In this document: piece by piece, positions 18,113 to 25,293 of the stretch | Layout: every line of letters begins with the position of its first letter | Position numbering within the stretch: position 1 is the stretch's first letter | Source of the DNA: Candidatus Hydrogenedentota bacterium | GTDB lineage: Bacteria > Hydrogenedentota > Hydrogenedentia > Hydrogenedentales > CAITNO01 | Length of the DNA: 64,000 nucleotides | Assembly (NCBI GenBank): GCA_903893795.1 | Contig: CAITNO010000016.1 | Location: 1 to 64,000, forward strand | Direction of reading: 5' to 3' | Notes under the pieces: model-generated | The model's input: the letters and a program-made list of their open reading frames with translations, nothing else | Told to the model about the DNA's origin: nothing | Database searches by the model: none | Position numbers and translations under genes: made by a program

Positions 18113-18551
18113 TACATCTCCGATTCAGCTTCGGGGGGCATTTCCCACAGAACATTCACCCTGTGGCCGCGAGATTTTCCCTGCGCCTTTCGCACCCGGC
18201 TCCCCCAGAGGTCTCCCAACGGCAATGCGCCGTAAACTCGGACGCCCCCCTTTGCAGACAAGCCGAAATCTGCATGGCTCTTCTTCGGTGCATAAACTTC
18301 AAAATCGGTGCCAGCCGAATGGAATGCCCCGATAGTCTATAGCGGTCACTATAATGCAGCAACCCAAGACAGCTTTTATCATGAACGAAAGGATTTGTCA
18401 ACATAAATTCTCAAAAGGTGAACGTTTCCAATACTGCTGAATGGTGCCCTCTATTCTCGCAATTTCCCGCGGTTCCACTTCTGTTAGTTAATGGGGACAG
18501 TTAATAGAGACAGGCACCTTTTATACACCGCACACCGATGGCGGGTCCGGA
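18113..18551. other. Gap between radical SAM gene and capF remnant; insertion-scar-like sequence
   Basis: No gene is supported. The left half is ordinary GC-rich sequence, the right half (about 18330-18530) is AT-richer. At 18490-18520 it contains GGGGACAG and GACAGGCACCTTTT, sequences of a kind often seen near REP-associated (RAYT) transposase sites. No transposase is present. Confidence 0.4.
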
Positions 18552-18775
18552 CTAAACTTCCAGGAAATACGTGTCGGGCCTATCGGGGTCGAAAATCTCG
18601 CCGGCCCAGAAGAGCGCGATCATTTCGCCGGTGCCGATGGTTTTTATGGAATGGGTGTGTCCGGGGTGGCCACCACGCGGTAGGCATCGCCCCGAACGCG
18701 AAACTCGGTCACTTCCTCGCTTTCAATGTGACGCATGCGTATCAGGACACCGCCCTCGACCACGATCGCAGAGGC
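18552..18775 (-). pseudogene. Decayed duplicate of the capF 3' end (cupin domain fragment)
   Basis: This stretch aligns with the last ~220 bases of the intact capF at 20054-20275 (minus strand), including the stop codon (TAG here, TAA there). The first ~105 bases differ at about seven positions; the rest is more divergent. Translation gives IRMRHIESEEVTEFRVRGDAY, parallel to IRMRHIDSDEVVEFQVRGDAY in CapF. A 4-base deletion near 18665-18675 breaks the frame before the HSIKNIG segment. It lies directly downstream of the DUF1016 gene and has no own start, so it is a relic of duplication or of insertion from a related locus. Confidence 0.85.
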
Positions 18776-18779
18776 TTCC

Positions 18780-19574
18780 CTATTGGCCGTCTTGGAGCAA
18801 CATGTCGCGAACGGCACTGGAGATCTGTTTTGCGGAAGGCAGGCGGCCCTTGAGATCGGCGGGCAGTGTCGATTGCAACTGGTATTCGGCAACACCGATG
18901 GGATTGGCTTTTGTCTTGAGGGAGAATTCCACCTCTATGTCATCCTTCTCAGCGCATAGGATGATACCGATGGATGGCTGGTCCTCCGGGCCGCGTTCCT
19001 TGTCGTTGAGGAGATTGAGATAAAAATCCATCTTGCCCGCATGTTCGGGTTCGAAAGAGCCGATTTTGAGGTCAAAGGCCACCAGAGTTTTGAGGAAACG
19101 GTGGTAGAAAAGCAGGTCAACAAAGTACTCTTTGCGACCGAGCACGAGGCGATGCTGTCTTCCGATGAAGCAGAAGCCGTAGCCCAGTTCCAGGATGAAC
19201 CGCTGCACGTGTCCGATTAGGCGGTCTTCGCGTTCTTTCACCGCGCGGCCGATGCCGAGGAACTCAAGGTTGTAACGGCTTTTCATCATCTCATTCGCCT
19301 GCTCAGCGAGATATTCCGGAAGGGCGAGAGGGAAGTTATGCGTTTTCTTTTCCTGCACGGCCCGCTCGTAGGCGCTTGCCTTAATCTGATTGAGCAGCAC
19401 GTTGCGACTCCAACCGAATTGCGCGATGGCGCGCAGGTAATAGATTCGAGCGGCGGGGAGTTTCACTTTCTTCAGCAGTTCAACGTGGTGGCCCCATGGA
19501 ACGCGGGCAGTTAATTCCCGTGCCATTTCAATGAAAGCAGCCTGTGCCGGCAATTCTCGACGCTTTCTTTTCAT
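18780..19574 (-). CDS. DUF1016 (YhcG-like) PDDEXK nuclease-family protein, N-terminally truncated
   Basis: The 264-residue product matches the DUF1016 family from RVPWGHHVELLKKVK through SRYNLEFLGIGRAVKEREDRLI to the nuclease-like domain KEYFVDLLFYHRFLKTLVAFDLKIG. Full-length members are about 350 residues and begin with a DUF1016_N region that is missing here. In the PDDEXK core the expected E-x-K reads D-L-K, a conservative change of the second acidic residue. Homologues are linked to DNA repair, mobile elements and restriction loci. Its start overlaps the stop of an unrecognised 63-codon frame (19571-19762) by ATGA. With the adjoining capF fragment it marks inserted DNA; it may be inactive. 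Confidence 0.7.
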   Translation of the reverse strand: MKRKRRELPAQAAFIEMARELTARVPWGHHVELLKKVKLPAARIYYLRAIAQFGWSRNVLLNQIKASAYERAVQEKKTHNFPLALPEYLAEQANEMMKSRYNLEFLGIGRAVKEREDRLIGHVQRFILELGYGFCFIGRQHRLVLGRKEYFVDLLFYHRFLKTLVAFDLKIGSFEPEHAGKMDFYLNLLNDKERGPEDQPSIGIILCAEKDDIEVEFSLKTKANPIGVAEYQLQSTLPADLKGRLPSAKQISSAVRDMLLQDGQ

Positions 19575-20053
19575 TTCTTGAACAGCCTGTTCAAGAAATG
19601 CGGCAACTTCGGATCGTCGTGTCCGTCCATTTCCTGTGGGACGCCAAAAAGGTTGGCGAAGGCAGCGACCGAAGCGACCGTCAGAAAGCGCAGATAAAGG
19701 GCGACTGCCCCCCTCAGTTCTAAAGCAGGCTTATCGGTTGGGTAAATTGAGGGACTGACCACTCAGGTCCAGAGCGGACGGTCGGTGGATTCCGAGAGGG
19801 AAGGGAATTGGGTGGTCTGTCCCGGAATTTCCGCGTGACTGAGGAGGGGCAATTAGTCCTCTTTGCCTTGGCCGCATCCGCGGGCGCCTTGCGCGCTGGA
19901 TTGACGGCGGAGCATCTGACGCTGTTTCCGGGTAATGATAGCTCATAGCCGGGGGAATAAAGGGGTGCTCCCCAATTTCGGAGCAAATTGAAACAGGGCA
20001 AGCGTATCCTCATAAATCCGGGAGGATGCATAAGCAGGAGCAGACAACCCTTA
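19575..20053. other. Gap between DUF1016 fragment and capF
   Basis: A 63-codon minus-strand frame (GTG at 19762, stop at 19571) ends in ATGA overlap with the DUF1016 start; its product (…FANLFGVPQEMDGHDDPKLP…) is not recognised and may be the scrambled 5' part of the inserted gene. Near 19815-19835 there is GGTCTGTCCCGGAATTT, again resembling RAYT-associated scar sequence. Nothing else is seen. Confidence 0.4.
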
Positions 20054-21199
20054 TTAGACTTCCAGGAAATACGTGTCGGGCCGGTCGGGATCGAAAATCT
20101 CGCTGGCCCAGAAGAGCGCGATCATTTCGCCGGTGCCGATGTTCTTTATGGAATGGGTGTGCCCTGGGGGGATGTCCACCACGCGGTAGGCATCGCCGCG
20201 CACCTGGAATTCCACCACCTCGTCGCTATCGATGTGCCGCATGCGGATGAGAGCGTCGCCCTCGATGACGAAGAATTTTTCCGTCTTGGTGTGGTGGTAG
20301 TGGTTGCCCCGGGTGATGCCGGGATGGGTGCGGGACACGAACACCTGGCCGAAATATTGGGATTTGATGAACTCGGCCAGACTGCCACGGGGGTCGGACT
20401 TGATGTCCAGGCCGTATTCCTGCCGTGCCGGTTCCAGATAGGAGAGGTAGGTGGCATAGAGGCACTGGTTGAAGCGGACGGAAAAATCGGGCACGCGCAG
20501 GCTGGAGCGCATCTCGTGAAAGGACTGGATGCGGCCCGCGAGGTCGCCCAACGTGATTTGGGTGCTGGGGATGCTGTCCTGCGCGTAGCAGGATTCGGGG
20601 CCCGTGGCAGAGTTTGAAAGCTCTTCGAGGAATGCCGCGACGATGTCGTCGACGTAAATGAGGTCGATCCCATTGGCGGGGTCTGAAATGGACAGGGGTA
20701 GGTCGTGGGCGATGTTATGGCAGAAGGTGGCCGTGACCGAATTGTAATTGGGCCTGCACCATTTGCCGAAAACATTCTTCAACCGGTATATGCTTACCGG
20801 CGCGCCCGTTTCACGGCCGAAGGCCACGAGCGCCTCTTCGCCCTTACGCTTGCTGACCCCGTAGGGGTTGTCCAGCGCCGCCTGTATAGACGACGACATG
20901 ACAATCTTGGGCTTCCTGCCCTGGGTGCGCAGCGTGTCGCAGATCCATTCGGTCAGGCCGGCATTGCCCGTCTCGAATTCCTCCACCGACTTGGGGCGGT
21001 TGATGCCCGCCAGGTGGAAAATGACCTCGGCCTGCGACAGGGCCTCCTGCCATTCGGCGTCGGTGTTTTCGATATCCAGGAGGGAAAGTCGCGAAAGAGC
21101 CGGCGGAACGCCGGCGCTCCCAGTAAGCAGGGTGGACAGGCGCGCCGCCAGATTGCGCCCGATAAAGCCCCGGGCACCGGTGATCAGGACGGTGGTCAT
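20054..21199 (-). CDS. capF: CapF-type bifunctional sugar-nucleotide reductase with C-terminal cupin
   Basis: The 381-residue protein joins an SDR domain (VLITGARGFIGRNLAARL at residue 4; VIFHLAGINRPKSVEEF; NPYGVSKRKGEEAL with the YxxxK pair) to a C-terminal cupin from about residue 255 (VFVSRTHPGITRGNHYHHTKTEKF; FQVRGDAYRVVDIPPGHTHS). This architecture is specific to CapF, which converts the CapE product to UDP-L-PneNAc on the way to UDP-L-FucNAc. The ATG at 21199 overlaps the capE stop by four bases. Oddly, residues about 26-36 (TGSAGVPPALS) are encoded by a palindromic repeat at 21099-21115 that CapF proteins normally lack. Confidence 0.92.
   Translation of the reverse strand: MTTVLITGARGFIGRNLAARLSTLLTGSAGVPPALSRLSLLDIENTDAEWQEALSQAEVIFHLAGINRPKSVEEFETGNAGLTEWICDTLRTQGRKPKIVMSSSIQAALDNPYGVSKRKGEEALVAFGRETGAPVSIYRLKNVFGKWCRPNYNSVTATFCHNIAHDLPLSISDPANGIDLIYVDDIVAAFLEELSNSATGPESCYAQDSIPSTQITLGDLAGRIQSFHEMRSSLRVPDFSVRFNQCLYATYLSYLEPARQEYGLDIKSDPRGSLAEFIKSQYFGQVFVSRTHPGITRGNHYHHTKTEKFFVIEGDALIRMRHIDSDEVVEFQVRGDAYRVVDIPPGHTHSIKNIGTGEMIALFWASEIFDPDRPDTYFLEV
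21099..21115. repeat. Short palindromic repeat inside capF
   Basis: GCCGGCG and CGCCGGC form a 7-bp stem with a GAA loop, within the longer GGAGCGCCGGCGTTCCGCC unit that recurs in many genomes of similar type and is translated as SAGVPPA. It falls just after the first Rossmann helix of CapF. Confidence 0.6.
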
Positions 21200-22221
21200 A
21201 GCGTAATCGTCCTCGTGGCGAGGGCCTGACTCACGCAGTCCAGTTTCAGGAGCAGTTCGGCCATTCCGTCCACGTCGAGCCGCCGGGTGTTGTGCGAATT
21301 GTAGTCCTCGATGGCGGACACGTCCGTCTGGCCCTCGCTGAAGAAGCAGGCGTAGTTCAGGTCGCGCACGTCGGCGGGGACCCGGAAATAACCGCCCATG
21401 TCCTCGGCCTTGGCCATTTCCTCGCGGTTGAGCAGGGTTTCGTACAGCTTTTCACCGTGGCGCGTGCCGATGATGCGTATTTCGGTGTCGGTTTTGAACA
21501 GTTGTTGCAGCGCCAGCGCGAGGGTTTCGATGGTGGCCGCGGGCGCCTTTTGCACAAAGACATCGCCCGGATTGCCATGCTCGAAGGCATACAGCACCAG
21601 GTCCACCGCATCGTCAATGGTCATCATGAAGCGGGTCATGTTGGGGTCGGTGATGGTGACCGGCTGCCCGGCCAGCATCTGGCTGATGAAGAGGGGGATG
21701 ACCGAGCCGCGCGATGCCATGACATTGCCGTAGCGGGTGCCGCAGAAGGTGGTTTTGGTGTTGCCGTACATGCGCGCCTTGGCCACCATCAGCTTTTCCA
21801 TCATGGCCTTGGAGATGCCCATGGCGTTGATGGGATAAACGGCCTTGTCCGTGCTGAGCACGATGAGGTTCTTCACCCCGCAGGCCATGGCCGCGTTCAT
21901 GACGTTTTCGGCGCCGAGGGTGTTGGTGCGCACCGCCTCAATGGGAAAGAATTCGCAGGAGGGCACCTGTTTCAGGGCCGCCGCGTGAAAGACATAATCA
22001 ATGCCCTGCATGGCCGGCACGATGCTGTCATAGAGGCGAACGTCACCAATGTAGAACTTGACCTTCGCCTCCTTCATGGCGGTTCGCATGTCGTCCTGCT
22101 TCTTCTCGTCCCGGCTGAAGATGCGAATCTCCTCGATGTCGGTGTTCAAAAAACGGCGCAGGACCGCATTGCCAAAGGTGCCGGTGCCGCCGGTGATAAG
22201 CAGCTTTTTCCCTGAAAACAT
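21196..22221 (-). CDS. capE: CapE/FnlA-type UDP-GlcNAc 4,6-dehydratase/5-epimerase
   Basis: The 341-residue SDR-extended protein has KKLLITGGTGTFGNAVLRRF, IRIFSRDEKKQDDMR, YVFHAAALKQVPSCEFFP and VLSTDKAVYPINAMGISKAM. The Met in MGISK replaces the classical Tyr, exactly as in CapE. The enzyme starts UDP-L-FucNAc synthesis from UDP-GlcNAc. It is the first gene of the minus-strand operon, with GAGGAA before the ATG and a promoter about 90 bases upstream, and is translationally coupled to capF. Confidence 0.93.
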   Translation of the reverse strand: MFSGKKLLITGGTGTFGNAVLRRFLNTDIEEIRIFSRDEKKQDDMRTAMKEAKVKFYIGDVRLYDSIVPAMQGIDYVFHAAALKQVPSCEFFPIEAVRTNTLGAENVMNAAMACGVKNLIVLSTDKAVYPINAMGISKAMMEKLMVAKARMYGNTKTTFCGTRYGNVMASRGSVIPLFISQMLAGQPVTITDPNMTRFMMTIDDAVDLVLYAFEHGNPGDVFVQKAPAATIETLALALQQLFKTDTEIRIIGTRHGEKLYETLLNREEMAKAEDMGGYFRVPADVRDLNYACFFSEGQTDVSAIEDYNSHNTRRLDVDGMAELLLKLDCVSQALATRTITL

Positions 22222-22309
22222 GGGTATTCCTCAACTGGTTTGTGGAGCGGGCAGAACATGTAACTACTGCGCCTCCACGCCGACCTACATCTGACCCGTC
22301 TCCTTGGAC

Positions 22310-22338
22310 AGAATACACTGTCATTGCACAGGCGTCAA
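22310..22338 (-). promoter_or_regulatory. Promoter of the capE operon
   Basis: Read on the minus strand, TTGACG (22338-22333) and TATTCT (22315-22310) are 17 bases apart, matching the vegetative sigma consensus at 5 of 6 and 4-5 of 6 positions. Transcription would start near 22303, leaving a leader of about 80 bases before capE. Confidence 0.55.
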
Positions 22339-22450
22339 ATCCGCGGGGAGGCCTATTCCCGTTCCCTGCGTGCGGACGCATCCACAGGACGGCCGCCGCA
22401 TGCCGTTTATCCTGAAAAATCCCCGGTATATCACAGTTTCTGCAAAAGCT

Positions 22451-22480
22451 TTGACATATTCCCCGTCAAACCCCTATAAT
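22451..22480 (+). promoter_or_regulatory. Near-consensus promoter of tRNA-Ser
   Basis: TTGACA at 22451-22456 and TATAAT at 22475-22480 are both perfect consensus hexamers with an 18-base spacer. The predicted start is 3-5 bases before the mature tRNA. Confidence 0.8.
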
Positions 22481-22491
22481 TGAACCTGCAC

Positions 22492-22582
22492 GGAGAGATG
22501 TCCGAGTGGTTGAAGGTGCACGCTTGGAAAGCGTGTGTACGTCAAAAGCGTACCGAGGGTTCGAATCCCTCTCTCTCCGCCA
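22492..22582 (+). tRNA. tRNA-Ser (anticodon GGA)
   Basis: The acceptor stem GGAGAGA (22492-22498) pairs with TCTCTCC (22572-22578), followed by discriminator G and an encoded CCA at 22580-22582. The anticodon arm CACGC-TTGGAAA-GCGTG places GGA at 22526-22528, reading UCC/UCU. A long variable arm (TGTACGTC...GCGTAC) is typical for class II tRNA-Ser, and the T arm has GGTTCGAATCC. It marks the edge of the polysaccharide region. Confidence 0.97.
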
Positions 22583-22697
22583 TTTGTAACTCCCTCGCGC
22601 ACAGCGCTTTCCGCAACTCCCGCCGTCATGGGCGGGCGGCGCGGCCTGGGGACAACGAGCCCGGCCCGCCCGGGTGCCAGGAAACGGCCCGCATACG

Positions 22698-23729
22698 ATG
22701 CACAACGGACTTCCCCGGATACTGATCATTCGATTCAGCGCCATCGGGGATGTCATACGTGTGATTCCGGCCCTGCACGCCCTGCGCGATCTCTATCCCA
22801 ACGCCCAGATAGACTGGGCCGTCGAACCCAAAAGCGCCGGCATTCTTGAAGACCATCCGGCCTTGGACAATGTCCTCCAGTTTGACCGGGAAGCCGGGGC
22901 GGTTGCCTTCCTCCAGTTCTGCCGGGAGGTGCGCGCCGCGCACTACGACATGGTCGTCGATTTCCACGGCATACTCAAGAGCGGCATGGCCATGTTCGCA
23001 TCGCGCGCCCCCAAACGCATCGGTTTCGCAGGCCCCCGGGGCCAGGAAATGTCCCCCCTCTTCGCCAGGCAGCGCGTGCGCCTGCCCGCCGACCGCATGA
23101 ACCGGATCGAAGAGAACCTGGAACTGGTCAAGGTGCTGGGGGCGAAACGGCTCACGCTCGATGTGCACATCCCCGTGCCCGAAGACGTGCAGGACACGGT
23201 TGAGGACTGGATTGCCGACAAGTTCCACGGCGGCAAGCGCTTCATCGCGGTGCACGCCATGGTGGAGCGGCCGGAGAAGCAATGGCCGCTGCGGTATTTT
23301 GCCGAATTGTGCGACCTGCTGCTGGCCGACGGCCGTTTCGAGGTGCTGCTCACCTGGGGGCCGGGCCAGCGCGACATTGCGGCCGAAGTGCGCCGCCTGT
23401 CCAAGGGCAAGCCCGAGATCGCGCCCGAAACACCGACGCTCAAGCATCTCGCCTGGCTGCTGTCGCTGTGCGACTGCTATATCGGCGGCGACACGGGACC
23501 GACCCATCTCGCCTCGGCCATGAACACGCCCGTGCTTTCCCTGTTCGGCGGCACCGACCCCAAGCGGCACAGCCCCCTGCGGCTGCCCAGCGCGGTGCTG
23601 TACCTGGGACCGGAACCGCCCCGGCGCACGGTGGATCGGCGCGACGGCGCGGAATATCTCGCCCGCATCACCCCGCAAATGGCCTACGACTCCGCCATCG
23701 CCCTGATCAAGGGTCAGTCGACGCCCTGA
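22698..23729 (+). CDS. Glycosyltransferase family 9 (heptosyltransferase-like)
   Basis: The 343-residue protein opens with RILIIRFSAIGDVIRVIPAL, the GT9 signature with the catalytic Asp (IGD), and continues DWAVEPKSAGIL, MVVDFHGILKSG and, near residue 260, CDCYIGGDTGPTHLASAM plus FGGTDPKRHSP, which form the ADP-heptose-binding region. It likely adds a heptose or related sugar to lipopolysaccharide core. ATG 22698 is preferred over GTG 22674 because homologues begin a few residues before RILII. It starts about 115 bases after the tRNA and stands alone. Confidence 0.87.
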   Translation: MHNGLPRILIIRFSAIGDVIRVIPALHALRDLYPNAQIDWAVEPKSAGILEDHPALDNVLQFDREAGAVAFLQFCREVRAAHYDMVVDFHGILKSGMAMFASRAPKRIGFAGPRGQEMSPLFARQRVRLPADRMNRIEENLELVKVLGAKRLTLDVHIPVPEDVQDTVEDWIADKFHGGKRFIAVHAMVERPEKQWPLRYFAELCDLLLADGRFEVLLTWGPGQRDIAAEVRRLSKGKPEIAPETPTLKHLAWLLSLCDCYIGGDTGPTHLASAMNTPVLSLFGGTDPKRHSPLRLPSAVLYLGPEPPRRTVDRRDGAEYLARITPQMAYDSAIALIKGQSTP

Positions 23730-23738
23730 CGGGCGGTT

Positions 23739-23778
23739 GAAATCTCAAATATGAGATCTCAGATTTGAGACCTGAGAG
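23739..23778. repeat. Palindrome-rich repeat, copy 1
   Basis: A 40-base segment built from CTCAAAT/ATTTGAG and GAGATCTC arms. CTCAAAT (23744-23750) can pair with ATTTGAG (23763-23769). A related copy occurs at 23912-23950 and the two flank the hairpin at 23861-23900. Confidence 0.6.
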
Positions 23779-23860
23779 CATTCGCTTCCTATCGGCAGGG
23801 TCGTGCTGTCATTTTCCGCCGCAAATCTGCGGCACATATCACCATTCGTAAACAAGCAAA

Positions 23861-23900
23861 CGCCGCCGTCCTTGCCTTGATCAGGCGACAGACGGCGGCG
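23861..23900 (-). terminator. Hairpin with perfect 10-bp stem, probable terminator of ppnP
   Basis: CGCCGCCGTC (23861-23870) pairs perfectly with GACGGCGGCG (23891-23900). On the minus strand the stem is followed by TTTGCTTGTTTACG, giving a T-rich tail, so it most likely ends the ppnP transcript; it may also act on the converging GT9 transcript. Confidence 0.55.
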
Positions 23901-23911
23901 TGACAGACCTT

Positions 23912-23950
23912 TGAAATCTCACATCTCAAATTTGAGATCTGAGACCTGAA
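23912..23950. repeat. Palindrome-rich repeat, copy 2
   Basis: Contains the perfect 16-base palindrome ATCTCAAATTTGAGAT at 23923-23938 and shares GAAATCTCA, GAGATCT and GAGACCTGA words with copy 1 at 23739-23778. Confidence 0.6.
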
Positions 23951-23953
23951 ATT

Positions 23954-24280
23954 CTAGAGGAAGGAGCAGACGTACTCGGCCACACCCTCATCGACGGCAA
24001 TCTCGAAAGCCGAATTGCCGGGCACATCGAAGAGCGTGCCGCCGGGATAGGCTTCCCACGTGTCGCTTCCGGGCAGCTTGACGCGGCTGTTGCCGGCGAT
24101 CATTTCCATGCGCTCCGGCGCGCCGGTGTTGAACTTGAACTCGCCGGGATAGATGAGGCCGAGGGTTTTGCGTTCGCCGTCGGCCAGGACGATGGTGTGG
24201 CTCACCACACGGCCGTCAAAATAGACATTGGCCTTGCAGACCGCCGTGACGTTTTCGAATTTTTCGGGGCTTGTGCTCAT
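23954..24280 (-). CDS. ppnP: Pyrimidine/purine nucleoside phosphorylase
   Basis: The 108-residue cupin closely follows the PpnP (YaiE, DUF1255) pattern: ANVYFDGRVVSHTIVLADG, ERKTLGLIYPGEFKFNTGAP, ERMEMIAG, LPGSDTWEAYPGGT, FDVPGNSAFEI and the terminal CSFL. E. coli PpnP phosphorolyses many nucleosides to base and ribose 1-phosphate. Length equals the family norm. GGAGA precedes the ATG; the gene is monocistronic or followed only by the SDR gene lying upstream on the same strand, 56 bases away. Confidence 0.93.
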   Translation of the reverse strand: MSTSPEKFENVTAVCKANVYFDGRVVSHTIVLADGERKTLGLIYPGEFKFNTGAPERMEMIAGNSRVKLPGSDTWEAYPGGTLFDVPGNSAFEIAVDEGVAEYVCSFL

Positions 24281-24336
24281 GATTCATATCTCCGTATTCA
24301 TATCTCCGTTGTAAGCGTGTTCGCAGTGGGGGGGGG

Positions 24337-25095
24337 TTAGCCCGCGAAGAAGCCGCCGTCCACGACCAGCTCCGCGCCGTTGCAGAAGGTGGACTCGTCG
24401 CTGGCGAAGTAGAGGGCCGCGTTGGCGATGTCGCTGGCCACGCCCAGGCGCCGGATCGGAATCTCCGCCGCGATGGCCGTCTTCTTTTCCTCGTTGAGGT
24501 AGGGGGCCTGCAGCGGCGTGTCGATCATGCCGGGGTGGATGATGTTGGTGCGGATGTTGTCCGGGCCGAACTGGATGGCGAGCGACTTCGTCAGCGCGAT
24601 GAGCGCGCCCTTGGCGCAGGTGTAGGAGTCCTGGGCCATCGTGAAGCCGACCAGCGCCGAAATCGAGCCGACCAGGATGATCGAGCCGCCGCCGCTCTGT
24701 TTGAGCGCCGGAATGCCGTGCTTGGTCAGGAAGAAGGGTCCCTTCAGATTGATCGCCTGCATGCGGTCCCAGTTTTCCTCCGTCGTGTCGATGACGGACA
24801 GATCGAGTTTCTTGTTGAGCACGCCCGCGTTCGCGTACAGGATGTCGAGCTTGCCGAACTTGGCCACACCCGCATCAATCGCGCCCTTCACGTCTGCTTC
24901 CTTGCTCACGTCGCCGACCACGACCAGCGCCTCGCCGCCGTCCGCCGCAATCAGCGCGGCCGTCTCATTGGCGGCCGCCTCGTTGATGTCAAACACCACC
25001 ACCTTCGCGCCCTCGCGCGCAAAGATGACCGATGCTTCGCGGCCCATGCCCATGCCCGCGCCGGTGATGATGGCAACCTTGTCTTTCAAACGCAT
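24337..25095 (-). CDS. Short-chain dehydrogenase/reductase
   Basis: The 252-residue protein is a classical SDR: cofactor loop TGAGMGMGREASVIF near residue 11, a following Asp (VVVFDINEA) favouring NAD(H), YANAGVL for the NNAG motif, catalytic Ser in LVGSISALVGF, and YTCAKGALIAL for YxxxK. The C-terminal DESTFCNGAELVVDGGF is typical of 3-oxoacyl reductase and polyol dehydrogenase-like members. AGGAG precedes the ATG. Substrate cannot be told from the sequence or from the neighbours. Confidence 0.88.
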   Translation of the reverse strand: MRLKDKVAIITGAGMGMGREASVIFAREGAKVVVFDINEAAANETAALIAADGGEALVVVGDVSKEADVKGAIDAGVAKFGKLDILYANAGVLNKKLDLSVIDTTEENWDRMQAINLKGPFFLTKHGIPALKQSGGGSIILVGSISALVGFTMAQDSYTCAKGALIALTKSLAIQFGPDNIRTNIIHPGMIDTPLQAPYLNEEKKTAIAAEIPIRRLGVASDIANAALYFASDESTFCNGAELVVDGGFFAG

Positions 25096-25184
25096 AGCTC
25101 AAGTCTCCTGTGTTGACGTTGCGGAAATTCCAGAAAAGCGGGTGTTATTCTACCAGACCGGACCGGTGCATTTCCCCAACGTAG

Positions 25185-25203
25185 ACGCGGCATCCTGCCG
25201 CGT
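25185..25203. repeat. Short palindromic (REP-like) element
   Basis: ACGCGGCA and TGCCGCGT form an 8-bp stem around TCC, in the gap between the SDR and EEP genes. It resembles the dispersed GC-rich hairpins elsewhere in the window. Confidence 0.5.
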
Positions 25204-25293
25204 TCCTCTTGCGCCCAAGTTCAGGACGACGCAGAAAGAGGCTGGAAGCCACTTCTACTTTAGGCGCGGCATCGGGCGGGCGACGGATTTCTG

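Noticed and set aside
18156-18404. 82-codon frame next to the radical SAM gene
   Set aside because: No motif, no ribosome site and sits in scar-like sequence.
22466-22756. Antisense frame giving RERDSNPRYAFDVHTLSKRA
   Set aside because: This is the well-known false protein read from the reverse strand of a tRNA-Ser gene.
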